Counted from the stretch's first letter, positions 8,394 through 17,762 are shown. The stretch is 64,000 nt of DNA from Thermoactinomyces mirandus (GCF_013868055.1 NZ_JACEOL010000036.1:115943-179942); one strand, 5' to 3'. Translations and numbers: made by a program. The notes: generated by a model from the sequence alone, not told the origin.

Positions 8394-9383
8394 ATGTCTT
8401 CGAAACGTGCCCTATTGGCTTCTTCTCTGGCCATTTGTTCCACATCGGCGTCATGGATGGTCGGGACAGACAGACATCCCGTTTATGCCCAGGAACTGGC
8501 AGCAGGAGCGGATGCGGACCCGGAGAAGGAGCAGATAGCACAGGAAGCGATGTATCAGTTCTTAAGTCCGATCTCCCAGGTTGCTGAGGGGAATTTGGCT
8601 GCGACAGTAGAGACAAAGCCCCTCACTTACCGTGTTAAAAAAGGAGACACTCTTTCTGGAATTGGCCGTCTTTTCGGGGTGTCCTGTCAGGAACTGACAC
8701 GGTTTAACCATCTGGAAAATCCTGATCTGTTGCAAATCGGACAGGAAATTCAAATTCCTCTTGTAAAAAAGTGGATTCGTTTACGATTGGGAGATACTGT
8801 CCAATCCCTGGCTAAAGAGTATCAAACGACACCTGAAGTTATGGCGGTCCTGAATTCGGAGCTGAAGGAATCATCGATTACCTATGCGGGGCAATTGCTT
8901 GCCGTTCCGCAAAAATGGAAAGGAAATCCCCCCAGGCATTCGCTGTCTGAAAAGAGGAACCCGAATCGAAAACCCGTGATTCGCCTGGCTGACCATTCCC
9001 GGACGGGGACCTATGTTTTCAGGTGGCCGGTAAACGGGCAGATTACGAGCAATTTTGGCTGGCGAAACGGCCGGCAGCACAAAGGAATTGATATCTGGAA
9101 TGAAGCAGGGGCAAAAGCGGAAATCTGCGCTTCACTGGGCGGGGTCGTCACTCAGGCCGGATATTCAGGAGGGTATGGGAACCTGGTAGTCATTGACCAT
9201 GGGGGAGGATGGATAACTTACTATGCGCATCTAAGCCAAATATCCGTCAGTAAAGGCGAACAGGTCAATACAGGTGAAAGGCTGGGCATGATGGGGCAGA
9301 CCGGACGCGCCACCGGTTACCACCTTCATTTTGAAGTACGCAAAAACGGAAAAGCAATCAACCCGTTGCTTGTTTTAAAATAA
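8394..9383 (+). CDS. Secreted LysM-M23 peptidoglycan endopeptidase
   Basis: Exported cell-wall hydrolase of 329 residues. A short hydrophobic N-terminus (residues 6-20) ends in a signal-peptide-like region with a possible cleavage after VYA. LysM domain 1 spans about residues 77-122; a second, weaker LysM-like repeat spans about 126-172 (TVQSLAKEYQTTPEVMAVLN). A basic linker follows. The C-terminal M23 domain has zinc ligands His229 and Asp233 (HKGID), His279 (YYAH) and His310/His312 (HLHF). The domain order is typical of Bacillales enzymes acting in growth or in spore engulfment and germination. GTGAGGTG precedes the ATG. Confidence 0.9.
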   Translation: MSSKRALLASSLAICSTSASWMVGTDRHPVYAQELAAGADADPEKEQIAQEAMYQFLSPISQVAEGNLAATVETKPLTYRVKKGDTLSGIGRLFGVSCQELTRFNHLENPDLLQIGQEIQIPLVKKWIRLRLGDTVQSLAKEYQTTPEVMAVLNSELKESSITYAGQLLAVPQKWKGNPPRHSLSEKRNPNRKPVIRLADHSRTGTYVFRWPVNGQITSNFGWRNGRQHKGIDIWNEAGAKAEICASLGGVVTQAGYSGGYGNLVVIDHGGGWITYYAHLSQISVSKGEQVNTGERLGMMGQTGRATGYHLHFEVRKNGKAINPLLVLK

Positions 9384-9412
9384 CTTCTGCTCTCATATTA
9401 TTTTTCTCAATC

Positions 9413-9453
9413 AAGGCGCATTCTCCATAACCCGTGGGGAATTGCGCCTTTTT
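9413..9453 (+). terminator. Rho-independent terminator after the M23 gene
   Basis: AAGGCGCATTCTCC pairs with GGGGAATTGCGCCTT over about 13 bp with one bulge, loop around ATAACCCGT, followed by a T-run at 9449-9453. Confidence 0.85.
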
Positions 9454-9482
9454 AACGTTTGGGTAGTTGCCGGGACGTCTTC

Positions 9483-9512
9483 TTGCCTTTTCTGATGCAA
9501 ACATGCTATAAT
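9483..9512 (+). promoter_or_regulatory. Sigma-A promoter of rpmE
   Basis: TTGCCT (9483-9488), an 18-base spacer, then TATAAT (9507-9512) preceded by TG in the extended -10 position. It lies 58 bases before the rpmE start. Confidence 0.75.
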
Positions 9513-9569
9513 ACACCAGTGGTTTTAAACGTACGTTATTGGAACGGCATTAGGAAAGAGGTGAGACGA

Positions 9570-9770
9570 ATGAAACAAGGAATTCACCCGGCATACAAAA
9601 TGACCAAAGTCACCTGTGCGTGTGGAAATACATTTGAAACCGGATCGACTGTAGAAAACTTGCGTGTGGATATTTGTTCCGAGTGCCATCCATTTTTTAC
9701 GGGAAAACAGAAAATGGTGAATGCGGGTGGTCGGGTCGACCGTTTCAAAAAGAAATACAATCTCAAGTAA
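9570..9770 (+). CDS. rpmE: Ribosomal protein bL31, zinc-binding (C+) form
   Basis: Large-subunit ribosomal protein of 66 residues. Four cysteines (Cys16, Cys18, Cys36, Cys39; CAC and CSEC) mark the zinc-containing form, which in B. subtilis is replaced by a cysteine-free paralogue under zinc limitation. The strong site AAAGAGGTGAG fixes the start at 9570. It has its own promoter and terminator, so it is a single-gene unit between the M23 gene and tdk. Confidence 0.97.
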   Translation: MKQGIHPAYKMTKVTCACGNTFETGSTVENLRVDICSECHPFFTGKQKMVNAGGRVDRFKKKYNLK

Positions 9771-9786
9771 GATTTTGTCAAGCTGT

Positions 9787-9820
9787 GGCAAGCGTGGAAA
9801 ATGGCTTGCCTTTTGTTTTT
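9787..9820 (+). terminator. Rho-independent terminator after rpmE
   Basis: GGCAAGC (9787-9793) pairs with GCTTGCC (9804-9810), loop 10, followed by TTTTGTTTTT. Confidence 0.9.
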
Positions 9821-9965
9821 GAAAAGTAGACTTTTTTACTGTTATATGTTTGATTAAGGTAAAATAACAATGATTGTTGCAGCATCCAGAAGAGAGGGCT
9901 GGGTGCTTTTTCTGTGTCTGGAACGTTTGTCATGATGGATCATATTGGAAGTTGGAGGAACACAA

Positions 9966-10577
9966 ATGGGAAATCATCATTCCTTAAACCGGGATCGTCA
10001 GGGATGGATTGAAGTGATTTGCGGAGGCATGTTTTCCGGCAAGAGTGAGGAATTGATCCGCCGGATTCGCCGCGCCAAAATCGCCAGGTTAAAGGTAGCC
10101 GCGTTCAAACCGGCGATCGATGACCGTTATAATCATGAAGCGATTGCTTCCCATAATGGCTTGATGACTGATGCGCATCCGGTACAGAATGCCGGTGAGA
10201 TTTCCGAATTGCTTTCCGGGGATATTGATGTTGTGGCGATTGATGAAGTCCAGTTTTTTGAACCGGAAATCGTTGATATATGCCAGAAACTGGCTGATCA
10301 GGGAAAAAGGGTAATTTGTGCGGGATTGGATCAGGATTTCCGCGGAAAGCCGTTTGGTCCCACTCCCATTCTGTTGGCTGTGGCCGAATATGTTACCAAA
10401 CTGCAAGCGATCTGTGTCCGATGCGGTGGCCCTGCATGCCGAACACAGCGGCTGATTGACGGGCGGCCTGCAGCCATGGATGACCCGGTGATTAAAGTAG
10501 GCGCCAAAGAGCAATACGAGGCCCGTTGCCGACATTGCCATGAAGTCCCGAACCACGTTGATCAGGTGACAATATAG
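9966..10577 (+). CDS. tdk: Thymidine kinase (type II)
   Basis: Phosphorylates thymidine with ATP in pyrimidine salvage. The 203-residue protein has the P-loop GGMFSGKS (20-27), the catalytic Glu94 in DEVQFFE, and a zinc site formed by Cys150, Cys153, Cys188 and Cys191. The start at 9966 is chosen because TTGGAGGAA lies just upstream; an in-frame start at 9945 would put that site inside the gene. The rpmE-tdk-prfA order matches other Bacillales, apart from the inserted minus-strand gene that follows. Confidence 0.96.
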   Translation: MGNHHSLNRDRQGWIEVICGGMFSGKSEELIRRIRRAKIARLKVAAFKPAIDDRYNHEAIASHNGLMTDAHPVQNAGEISELLSGDIDVVAIDEVQFFEPEIVDICQKLADQGKRVICAGLDQDFRGKPFGPTPILLAVAEYVTKLQAICVRCGGPACRTQRLIDGRPAAMDDPVIKVGAKEQYEARCRHCHEVPNHVDQVTI

Positions 10578-10585
10578 ACTCCATA

Positions 10586-10613
10586 AAAATCTCAGCCATT
10601 TGGTTGGGATTTT
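10586..10613. terminator. Hairpin after tdk
   Basis: AAAATCTCAGCC (10586-10597) pairs with GGTTGGGATTTT (10602-10613) over 12 bp with two G-U pairs. A/T-rich ends on both sides make it a possible bidirectional terminator between convergent tdk and the CPBP gene. Confidence 0.6.
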
Positions 10614-10621
10614 AAAAATGC

Positions 10622-10653
10622 AAGAAACCCGCCCGAACCACAACACAGGCGGG
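10622..10653 (-). terminator. Terminator of the minus-strand CPBP gene
   Basis: On the minus strand, CCCGCC (10648-10653) pairs with GGCGGG (10628-10633) and is followed by TTTCTTG. The T-run is short. Confidence 0.6.
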
Positions 10654-10675
10654 GGGAGCCGTTTCTGTCCTCAAT

Positions 10676-11698
10676 CTAAAAGGGGTTGCCCAATAAGCTG
10701 ACAAAGATGTTGTAAGTGGCATGGATGATCATACATACGATGGTATTGTAGCGAATCCGTGCCCAGCCAAGGACAATGGCCAGCAGCAGGACGACCAGGG
10801 AATTGACGCTGAAACCGTAATTGGCATGAACCAGGGTAAACAGAATGCTTGTATAGATAAAACCCAGTCGCGGGAGCAAAGCGCCGCGAAAGATAATTTC
10901 TTCCCCCAGAGCGGCCGCAAATCCCAACGTTAAAATTCCCGGAATTGAGGTCAATAGCGGCCCAAGAATTTTGTCTGTCAATTCATTGGCGTGCGTATTA
11001 TCGGCCCAATCAAAAAAAATGCTCAGTTGCTGGGCAATGATGGGGGCAAGCAGCATGACCAGCCCGATCAACATGCCTGTTCCTGCCTGTTTCCAGGTGA
11101 TTCCCCAAAGTCCCAGCCGGGCAAGGGTCTGTTTGAATGATCGTCGGGTCAGCCATCCCACTCCGACCAGTCCGAGGATGGCGAGCAGGATATCCTGCGA
11201 CCAGATTGAGGAGAGTGTTCCCGTCTGTGTGTTGGGGACGGTTTGCTGGTTCAATGTGCTTAAGCCAAAGCTCTGTGTCACAAAAAATTGAATGAAAACA
11301 ATCATGGACATCGACAGAGCCAATGTATGAACCCGGTTTTGCGGATCTATGGGAAGAAATCGCGAACAAAGCCGGCGTACTCCGGGAATGAAAACAATGA
11401 TGGCGACCAGTGCAGGCAGCCAGAGGGACAGGCCGATCTTCGCCAACTTTTGGGCTGAACCCCCATCAGCCATAAAATGTCTGGCCCATGGCAAAAAGGG
11501 TTTTCCATTGAGATACAGGGTAATTCCAATCAGAAAAGCGGCGAGGAAGCCGAGGATGACAAAGAAGCAGCTGAGAAACCCCAAGGCTTTTCCTGTTTTG
11601 GTCTCAAGTTTTTCGGAGAGATTGATGAGCAAAAACAGGGCAATAATCGGAGTAAACAGAATCAGATTATTAATCACATTTATGATGACTTCTGTCAT
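10676..11698 (-). CDS. CPBP family intramembrane metalloprotease
   Basis: Membrane protein of 340 residues with about eight predicted hydrophobic segments. The C-terminal half is the CPBP (CAAX protease and bacteriocin-processing, Abi) domain: EEIIFR (266-271), His291 in LVHANYG and His326 in IIHATYN are the expected glutamate and histidine active-site residues. Family members cleave membrane proteins, for example anti-sigma factors, or give bacteriocin self-immunity. It is the only minus-strand gene between tdk and prfA, so it looks like an insertion in a conserved block. The substrate is unknown. Confidence 0.85.
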   Translation of the reverse strand: MTEVIINVINNLILFTPIIALFLLINLSEKLETKTGKALGFLSCFFVILGFLAAFLIGITLYLNGKPFLPWARHFMADGGSAQKLAKIGLSLWLPALVAIIVFIPGVRRLCSRFLPIDPQNRVHTLALSMSMIVFIQFFVTQSFGLSTLNQQTVPNTQTGTLSSIWSQDILLAILGLVGVGWLTRRSFKQTLARLGLWGITWKQAGTGMLIGLVMLLAPIIAQQLSIFFDWADNTHANELTDKILGPLLTSIPGILTLGFAAALGEEIIFRGALLPRLGFIYTSILFTLVHANYGFSVNSLVVLLLAIVLGWARIRYNTIVCMIIHATYNIFVSLLGNPF

Positions 11699-11780
11699 AA
11701 GTTTGCTCCTTCTCTTTTGAATTGTCAGTACTTATTTTTCTCATCATATCACTGCCGGCGGGCTGGTGTCTTTTATTTTC

Positions 11781-11810
11781 TTCCATAATGACCGAAGCTT
11801 GTGGTAAAAT
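11781..11810 (+). promoter_or_regulatory. Candidate sigma-A promoter of prfA
   Basis: TTCCAT (11781-11786), an 18-base spacer, then TAAAAT (11805-11810) with TG two bases upstream (extended -10). The -35 is weak. Confidence 0.45.
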
Positions 11811-11860
11811 CAAATGATGCGAGATCATCAGAGATCGGAAAGGGTTAGGAGTGAGCGAAG

Positions 11861-12949
11861 GTGCTAGATCGTCTGGAGGCGATTCATCAACGATACGAGG
11901 AATTGAGCCGTTTGCTCTGTGATCCGGAAGTGATCAGCAATTCAGACAAACTCCGGGAATACTCCAAGGAGCAGGCCGGGCTTGAAGAGAAAAACCAGGC
12001 TTATCTGGAATATAAACAGGTTGTGGAACAATTGAATGACGCCAGAGCCATGCTGGAAGAAAAACTGGATGACGAAATGCGTGAATTGGTCAAGGTGGAA
12101 ATAGACGAGTTAAACGAACGGAAAGGGGAATTGGAAGAAAAAATAAAAATTCTTCTGCTTCCCAGGGATCCAAATGATGACAAAAGCGTGATTGTTGAGG
12201 TGCGGGGAGCAGCAGGGGGCGAAGAAGCCGCCTTGTTTGCGGCTGACCTGTACCGGATGTATACCCGCTATGCGGAAAAACAGGGCTGGAAAGTAGAAAT
12301 GCTCGATGCCAATACGACCGGGCTTGGCGGATTCAAGGAAGTTGTCTTCTCGATCCAGGGACACGGGGCATACAGCCGGTTAAAATATGAGAGCGGAGCC
12401 CATCGGGTCCAGCGTGTCCCGGAAACCGAATCGGGCGGCCGGATTCATACTTCGACCGCGACTGTTGCCGTGCTGCCGGAAGCGGAAGAGGTGGAAATCG
12501 AGATTCATGATAAAGATCTTCGGATTGATACTTTCTGTTCCAGCGGCCCTGGAGGGCAAAGTGTCAATACCACCCAGTCCGCAGTACGGATAACCCATAT
12601 TCCGACAGGAATTGTGGTATCCTGCCAGGATGAAAAATCACAAAACAGCAACAAAGAGAAAGCCTTGCGTGTTCTTCGCGCAAGATTGCTCGATCTGAAA
12701 CAGAAAGAAGAAATGGAGAAAATGGCCAGCGTCAGGAAATCGGCGGTTGGAACGGGCGACCGGAGTGAACGGATTCGCACTTATAATTTCCCCCAAAGCC
12801 GTGTGACGGACCATCGGATCGGTTTGACCCTGCACAAGCTGGATTTGATTCTGAACGGGGAATTGGAAGAGATTATTGATGCCCTGATCATGTATGAGCA
12901 AACGGAGCTTCTCAAACAACAGGAAGCAGCCCCTCCCAATAAAGGGTGA
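11861..12949 (+). CDS. prfA: Peptide chain release factor 1
   Basis: Recognises UAA and UAG stop codons and triggers peptide release. The 362-residue protein has the stop-codon tripeptide PET (187-189, in the PxT position of RF1) and the GGQ loop (231-233, GSGPGGQS-type context) that reaches the peptidyl-transfer centre. It begins with GTG at 11861 after AGGAGTGAGCGAAG. Its stop overlaps the start region of prmC, whose product methylates the GGQ glutamine, so the two are translationally linked. Confidence 0.97.
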   Translation: MLDRLEAIHQRYEELSRLLCDPEVISNSDKLREYSKEQAGLEEKNQAYLEYKQVVEQLNDARAMLEEKLDDEMRELVKVEIDELNERKGELEEKIKILLLPRDPNDDKSVIVEVRGAAGGEEAALFAADLYRMYTRYAEKQGWKVEMLDANTTGLGGFKEVVFSIQGHGAYSRLKYESGAHRVQRVPETESGGRIHTSTATVAVLPEAEEVEIEIHDKDLRIDTFCSSGPGGQSVNTTQSAVRITHIPTGIVVSCQDEKSQNSNKEKALRVLRARLLDLKQKEEMEKMASVRKSAVGTGDRSERIRTYNFPQSRVTDHRIGLTLHKLDLILNGELEEIIDALIMYEQTELLKQQEAAPPNKG

Positions 12950-12954
12950 GAGTG

Positions 12955-13833
12955 ATGAATGAACGTACTGTCCGGGAAGTCTGGCGGAAGGCATCTTCTT
13001 TTTTGCGGCAAAATGGGATTGATTCTCCGGAGTTTGAAGCAGAATATATGATGCGGCGAATAATAGGGCTGGATCGGGCACATTTTTTTGCGGGAATGCA
13101 GGAGGATTGGCCGCCTGCCCTGGAGTTGAGGCTGGATAATTGGCTAAAGCGCCGGATTCAAGGGGAGCCTTTGCAATATATTGTAGGGGATCAGGCTTTT
13201 TTTGGGCGGGCTTTTGAAGTGGAACCCGGAGTGCTGATCCCGAGGCCGGAAACCGAATTGCTGGTAGAGGCTGTCCTGGAGGAAGGAACGATGATATCTG
13301 CCGATCGGCCGTTTCATGCCGTCGATGTCGGGACAGGCAGCGGCGTGATCGCTATTACGCTTGCCTTGGAAAAACCCCGCTGGCAGATAACGGCGATTGA
13401 TTTGTCCGCGCAGGCACTGGCGGTCGCCGAACGGAACGCGCGCAAATATGGAGTCGAAGACCGGATTCTGTGGTTTGAAGGAAGTTTCCTGGAGCCTCTC
13501 AAACGGGAATATTCTCCCATCGATATCCTTGTCTCCAATCCACCCTATATTCCTGCGGGGGAAATCGGGATGCTTGAAAAAACCGTGTCCCATTATGAGC
13601 CCCGTCTCGCTTTGGATGGCGGTGCCGACGGGCTGGACGCGTACAGGGCCATTGTCCGGCAGCTGTCTGAGTGGCCTGCACGTCCACGGCTGATTGCCTT
13701 TGAAATCGGGGCTGACCAGGGGGATGAGGTGGCCCGGCTTTTTCAGGGCATGGAAAATGTTGTGAACATCGAGGTGAGACAGGATCTGGCAGGCAAGGAC
13801 CGGATTGTGATAGGGCGGTTTGCAACCGGATAA
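12955..13833 (+). CDS. prmC: Release factor glutamine methyltransferase
   Basis: SAM-dependent enzyme that methylates the glutamine of the GGQ motif in release factors. The 292-residue protein has an N-terminal helical substrate domain, the SAM loop VGTGSGVIAI (125-134) and the catalytic NPPY (195-198). GGGTGAGAG just upstream supports the ATG at 12955; in-frame GTG codons at 12946 and 12952 are alternatives. It directly follows prfA, its substrate gene. Confidence 0.96.
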   Translation: MNERTVREVWRKASSFLRQNGIDSPEFEAEYMMRRIIGLDRAHFFAGMQEDWPPALELRLDNWLKRRIQGEPLQYIVGDQAFFGRAFEVEPGVLIPRPETELLVEAVLEEGTMISADRPFHAVDVGTGSGVIAITLALEKPRWQITAIDLSAQALAVAERNARKYGVEDRILWFEGSFLEPLKREYSPIDILVSNPPYIPAGEIGMLEKTVSHYEPRLALDGGADGLDAYRAIVRQLSEWPARPRLIAFEIGADQGDEVARLFQGMENVVNIEVRQDLAGKDRIVIGRFATG

Positions 13834-13852
13834 AGAAAATTGATTAAATCCT

Positions 13853-13891
13853 CTCCTCTCTGTCCATACTGTTGGTAGGGATAAAGAGGAG
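13853..13891 (+). promoter_or_regulatory. Hairpin masking the spoIIR ribosome site
   Basis: CTCCTCT (13853-13859) is perfectly complementary to AGAGGAG (13885-13891), which contains the Shine-Dalgarno sequence of spoIIR. The loop is 25 bases. Pairing would hide the ribosome site 10 bases before the ATG. Function is inferred, not shown. Confidence 0.4.
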
Positions 13892-13901
13892 GATGTTTGC
13901 C

Positions 13902-14585
13902 ATGCGTAAATGGACTTATCTGTTTTTTGGTTTATTGGGATTGTCGGGAGTTGTTTTTTTTCTTTACAGTCTTGACTTAAACGGCTGGACGAAAACATTA
14001 TCAGGATCAGACACAGATGTCTCTGTCCAAAAAGAGATCCCGGATCAGGCGATCCGACTGAGAATCCTGGCAAACAGCGACCGTCCGGAGGACCAGTTGC
14101 TTAAACGAAAGGTCCGCGATGAAATCATCGGCGAAATCAGCACATGGGCTTACAAACCACATAACCTGGAAGAAGCGAGGGAAATAGTAAAAGAAAATTT
14201 GCCGCGCTTTGAAAAAATAGTTGGGCAAACCTTGAGCCAACATGGTTATGACGGTCCGTTTCGTATAGATTACGGGGTGGTTCCCTTCCCAACCAAACTA
14301 TATGGAACCCGGGTATATCCTGCCGGGGATTATGAGGCACTCCGGATTACGATTGGCCGCGGTGAAGGAGAAAACTGGTGGTGTGTATTGTTTCCCCCGC
14401 TCTGTTTTATCGACATGAGCAACGGAGATGCAGTCAGCAAAGAGAACACCTCTTTTTCGACATCGGTTGCCTCGACACAAACAGCATATGCTTCCATGGA
14501 TAAAGAAAAAAAGGAAGAACCGAGCCAAAAGATGGAAGTCCGGTTTTTGCTGCTGGAAAAAGCGAAAGAATGGATCGGAGACTGA
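13902..14585 (+). CDS. spoIIR: Stage II sporulation protein R
   Basis: Forespore-made secreted signal that activates the SpoIIGA protease in the septum, so that pro-sigma-E is processed in the mother cell. The 227-residue protein has an N-terminal hydrophobic segment (about residues 5-22) for export. The conserved IRLRILANSDRPEDQLLKRKVRD, GxxxVPFPTKLYGTRVYPAGDYEALRI and GENWWCVLFPPLC regions identify the family. The ATG at 13902 has AGAGGAGG 10 bases upstream; an earlier ATG at 13893 abuts it. The position after prmC matches B. subtilis. Confidence 0.93.
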   Translation: MRKWTYLFFGLLGLSGVVFFLYSLDLNGWTKTLSGSDTDVSVQKEIPDQAIRLRILANSDRPEDQLLKRKVRDEIIGEISTWAYKPHNLEEAREIVKENLPRFEKIVGQTLSQHGYDGPFRIDYGVVPFPTKLYGTRVYPAGDYEALRITIGRGEGENWWCVLFPPLCFIDMSNGDAVSKENTSFSTSVASTQTAYASMDKEKKEEPSQKMEVRFLLLEKAKEWIGD

Positions 14586-14672
14586 CTGGTTCAGGGCTGA
14601 TTCCGGTTCTATAAATGCCCCCCCTTTCATACCGCTATTAATAAGAACAGTAGCGGAAATGGGGGAACTTTT

Positions 14673-15143
14673 ATGTTTGTCATTCGTCAGGCAGAAAAAA
14701 AGGATCTGTTTCAGATTCGAAAATTGATCAAAGAGGTCGGATTAAGAGATCGGGGGATTGAGCAGCATCTCCATCACTTTTTTATTGCCGAAGTCCCTTC
14801 TGTAAATGAAGGAAAAGTTTCGCCAATGGTAGGAGTTGTCGGGATGGAGGTTTATCCCCCTTATGGCCTGCTCCGTTCCTTTGTGCTGGAACGGGCGCCC
14901 TGGAACAGCAAAGTAGGCATGAACATGATCCGGATCTTGCTCTCCTATGCCGAAAAAATGGGATTATCCCATATATTCCTGCTGGCCGGACAATCAACCC
15001 GTTTTTTTACCCAGCTCGGGTTTGTCAAAACGGGACAGGATGATATTCCGGAAGAGCTTCGTCAATCGGAGCACCTGGCCAAATCCATATCCCAGGGACA
15101 GCCGATGGTCTATGCTTTCAGGAAATATCCACTGCCCAATTGA
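14673..15143 (+). CDS. ywlB: GNAT-like acetyltransferase (YwlB type)
   Basis: A 156-residue protein resembling GCN5-related N-acetyltransferases: an N-terminal FVIRQAEKKDLFQIRKLI start strand and helix, a central GVVGMEVYPPYGLLRSFVLE acetyl-CoA-side segment, and a C-terminal HIFLLAGQSTRFFTQLGFVKTG motif common in the fold. The substrate is unknown. It lies between spoIIR and ywlC, the same place as ywlB in B. subtilis. GGGGGAAC precedes the start. Confidence 0.7.
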   Translation: MFVIRQAEKKDLFQIRKLIKEVGLRDRGIEQHLHHFFIAEVPSVNEGKVSPMVGVVGMEVYPPYGLLRSFVLERAPWNSKVGMNMIRILLSYAEKMGLSHIFLLAGQSTRFFTQLGFVKTGQDDIPEELRQSEHLAKSISQGQPMVYAFRKYPLPN

Positions 15144-15195
15144 AAACCGGTTTGTGCTATCATAGGTGGACAATAAGTGGAAGAAGGGAAACATC

Positions 15196-16257
15196 TTGGG
15201 AAAGACAGAATGGTATCAGGTTGACTGTAATCTGGATGAATTTCATTTGCGGCAGTCAGAAGCCGTGCAGAAGGCAGCATCCATGCTGAAAGAAGGGAAA
15301 CTGGTCGCTTTTCCCACGGAGACTGTTTATGGACTTGGGGCCATTGCGACTTCCGATGAGAGTGTCGCCCGGATTTTTGCAGCCAAGGGCAGACCATCAG
15401 ATAATCCGCTGATCATTCATATCGGAAACAAGGATCAACTATTTGAATGGGCCGCTAAGGTGCCGGAGGCTGCCCGAATATTGATGGAAAAATATATGCC
15501 CGGTCCGATCACCCTGGTTTTGCCCCATCGTCATAATCTTGCCGTAAATGTTACGGCCGGGCTCCCGACAGTAGGGATTCGCATGCCGGATCACCCGGTT
15601 GCCCTTGCCCTGCTGAACGAAGTAGGAACTCCGGTTGCCGCCCCCAGTGCCAATCGTTCCGGAAAACCCAGTCCGACCACAGCAGAACACGTGTGGCAGG
15701 ATCTGGCGGGGAGAATAGATGGAATTCTGGACGGAGGGCCGGCCGGAATTGGTGTGGAATCGACCGTGGTTGACCTCAGCGCAGAGGTTCCCGTTCTGCT
15801 TCGTCCGGGGGGGATCACCCTGGAGGAACTGCGGGAAACGCTGGGCGAAGTGAACGTCGATCCCGGGATCCGGGACCAAAAACAGGTTCCCCGTTCTCCC
15901 GGAATGAAGTATCGCCATTATGCTCCAAAAGGGGAAATGTGGCTGGTTAAAGGGGACCCGCAGAAAATGGTCCTGTACATACAAAAAAGAGTTGAGGAAG
16001 CAAAGGAAAGAGGAAAACGGGTCGGGGTTCTGACAACCGAGGAGAATAAAGAGAAGTATCAGGCCGATTGTGTGGTTGCAGCCGGATCCCGCCAGGATCC
16101 GACCAGCGTGGCCCGCCATTTGTATGATGCGTTGCGCCACTTTGATGAGCAGAAAGTGGAAATGATTTTTGCCGAATCATTTCAGGAACAGGGACTTTTT
16201 TATTCCGTGATGAACCGGATGAAAAAAGCCGCGTCCGGCAAAATCGTTGAAGTGTGA
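15196..16257 (+). CDS. ywlC: L-threonylcarbamoyladenylate synthase (YwlC/Sua5)
   Basis: Makes threonylcarbamoyl-AMP from threonine, bicarbonate and ATP for the t6A37 modification of tRNAs that read ANN codons. It has a YrdC domain (about residues 20-210; VAFPTETVYGLGA, KGRPSDNPLIIHI, APSANRSGKPSPTT) and a C-terminal Sua5 domain. TTG at 15196 is taken as start because GAAGGG lies 7 bases upstream, giving 353 residues, close to the 346 of B. subtilis; an in-frame start at 15166 lacks a site. Gene order ywlB-ywlC-mntP is conserved except for the inserted phosphoesterase. Confidence 0.92.
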   Translation: MGKTEWYQVDCNLDEFHLRQSEAVQKAASMLKEGKLVAFPTETVYGLGAIATSDESVARIFAAKGRPSDNPLIIHIGNKDQLFEWAAKVPEAARILMEKYMPGPITLVLPHRHNLAVNVTAGLPTVGIRMPDHPVALALLNEVGTPVAAPSANRSGKPSPTTAEHVWQDLAGRIDGILDGGPAGIGVESTVVDLSAEVPVLLRPGGITLEELRETLGEVNVDPGIRDQKQVPRSPGMKYRHYAPKGEMWLVKGDPQKMVLYIQKRVEEAKERGKRVGVLTTEENKEKYQADCVVAAGSRQDPTSVARHLYDALRHFDEQKVEMIFAESFQEQGLFYSVMNRMKKAASGKIVEV

Positions 16258-16616
16258 GGATATATTTGTCATGGGGAAAGGAGTCTTGTGGATCAGGCTC
16301 CTTTTCCATATCAGGCTGAAACAAGGCTTTGGCCAGTTTGTGTTCGCCAACGACAGATTGATTATGACAAAAGGGCAAATTTTTCATGGATTCACTTTCC
16401 GTGATCAAGATAAAACGAATATTGTAAAGAAGGAAGATACAAATTTTCCTTTTCAAACTGGGTAAAAGTTGCAACAAAACCGTTTCTGTAAAGGTTCTCC
16501 AAAAATTTTGGACAGGACTTTTTGTGGATTAAGCGTTGCAAGGAAGCGATTGTATTAAAGTGTTTCCTGTTAAAATGTTTGAGTTATGGTTACGTATAAA
16601 ATCGCTGTTTGTCCGT
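16258..16616. other. Intergenic region between convergent ywlC and phosphoesterase genes
   Basis: No convincing gene. Just after ywlC lies a long hairpin: a purine-rich arm at 16271-16283 pairs with the pyrimidine arm at 16298-16309 (GGAAAGGAG against CTCCTTTTCC). No T-run follows, so its role as terminator is doubtful. The remainder is A/T-rich with short frames on both strands but no ribosome sites. Confidence 0.5.
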
Positions 16617-17762
16617 TTATTGAAATGTCATGTCAATCTGCACCACTTCCGGATGGTTGCCGATACGAAGAGGCGGGCCCCATGTGCCGAACCCGCAGGA
16701 TACGATCAGATGGTAGGCTTCTTTTTTCAGCAGGCCCCAATCCATTTCATAGACTTGACGGGTAATCAGGTTGGCTGGGAAAATCTGACCGTTATGGGTA
16801 TGGCCGGACAGTTGCAGATCAATACCGCAAGATTTTGCCTTGTCCAGTTCAATGGGCTGGTGATCCAGCAGAATAAGGGGCTTGGAACGGTCAATTCCTT
16901 TCATCAGGTCATTCAGGTCTTTCCTTGCCGGTTCCCTGCGGCGGTTGGGATCATCCCGACCGATGAGATAAAAACGGTTCTTGATCAGGATGTGGGTATC
17001 TTTCAGGACGTGAATATTCTCTTTCTCCAGAGCCTGCATCAGTCTGCTGTCCGGCCTGCGGAGATCATGGTCATGGTTTCCGGGTACGGCGAAAGTCCCG
17101 TATGGTGCCTGGATTTTACCCAGCAGAGAGGCCAGTTTTTCCGCCTCATGCGGCGGAAGGCTGCTGTCAGTGAGATCTCCGGCCACCAGAACGAGATCCG
17201 GCCGGATCTGGTCAATCATTTTTCTTAATTGTTCCAGCCGCGCAGCATTCACAATGGGACCATAATGGATATCTGAAACCATGGCGATCCGGAGTTGCTC
17301 AAGATCGCTGTTTTTATCAATGGCAATTTCATATTTTTGGGTGACAGGATGTTGGGCATTCCAACTCCCGTAAGCCACGGTGCCCATGGTCAGTAGAATG
17401 ACTGCAACAGCAAGCAGGAAAGGCATGAGCGGATGTTTGCTGACGGCCGAGGGAATGAACCGGAGCCGGCGATCGATCCATCCGATTACATCGATCAACA
17501 AGAGGAGCAGGCATAAATACAGGAGCATGATCATCGAATGCCCGCCCCAGATCGTCAGCCAGGAAACGGCGCGATCGGGCAAAATGTCTTCACCCAGTTC
17601 TGCCAGTGGAAAGGGTAAAACCAACAGGATGAAAGCAGAAACAAATAATGATCTGCCAAAACGTGAAGCCGGTTTGCCAAACAGTTTCCACCCCTTGCGG
17701 CCGATGTATAAACACATCCAACCATACAGCGTCAGAAGTATGGTCATCATCAGTCCCCACAT
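16617..17762 (-). CDS. Membrane-bound calcineurin-like metallophosphoesterase
   Basis: 381 residues: four hydrophobic segments in the first 135 residues, then a cytosolic or surface metallophosphoesterase domain. Metal ligands are visible in order: Asp164 and His166 (SDIHYG), Asp196 (AGDLTD), Asn229-His230 (GNHDHD), His301 (LLDHQP), and His321/His323 (SGHTHNGQ). The layout is that of the YkuE/YaeI group, whose members act on lipid-linked substrates such as UDP-diacylglucosamine or related phospholipids; the substrate here is unknown. It sits on the opposite strand inside the conserved ywlC-mntP interval, so it is probably a later insertion. Confidence 0.85.
   Translation of the reverse strand: MWGLMMTILLTLYGWMCLYIGRKGWKLFGKPASRFGRSLFVSAFILLVLPFPLAELGEDILPDRAVSWLTIWGGHSMIMLLYLCLLLLLIDVIGWIDRRLRFIPSAVSKHPLMPFLLAVAVILLTMGTVAYGSWNAQHPVTQKYEIAIDKNSDLEQLRIAMVSDIHYGPIVNAARLEQLRKMIDQIRPDLVLVAGDLTDSSLPPHEAEKLASLLGKIQAPYGTFAVPGNHDHDLRRPDSRLMQALEKENIHVLKDTHILIKNRFYLIGRDDPNRRREPARKDLNDLMKGIDRSKPLILLDHQPIELDKAKSCGIDLQLSGHTHNGQIFPANLITRQVYEMDWGLLKKEAYHLIVSCGFGTWGPPLRIGNHPEVVQIDMTFQ

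Noticed and set aside
16247..16465. A 72-codon plus-strand frame and an opposing minus-strand frame after ywlC.
   Set aside because: Neither has a ribosome site; the plus frame overlaps the ywlC end and a hairpin.
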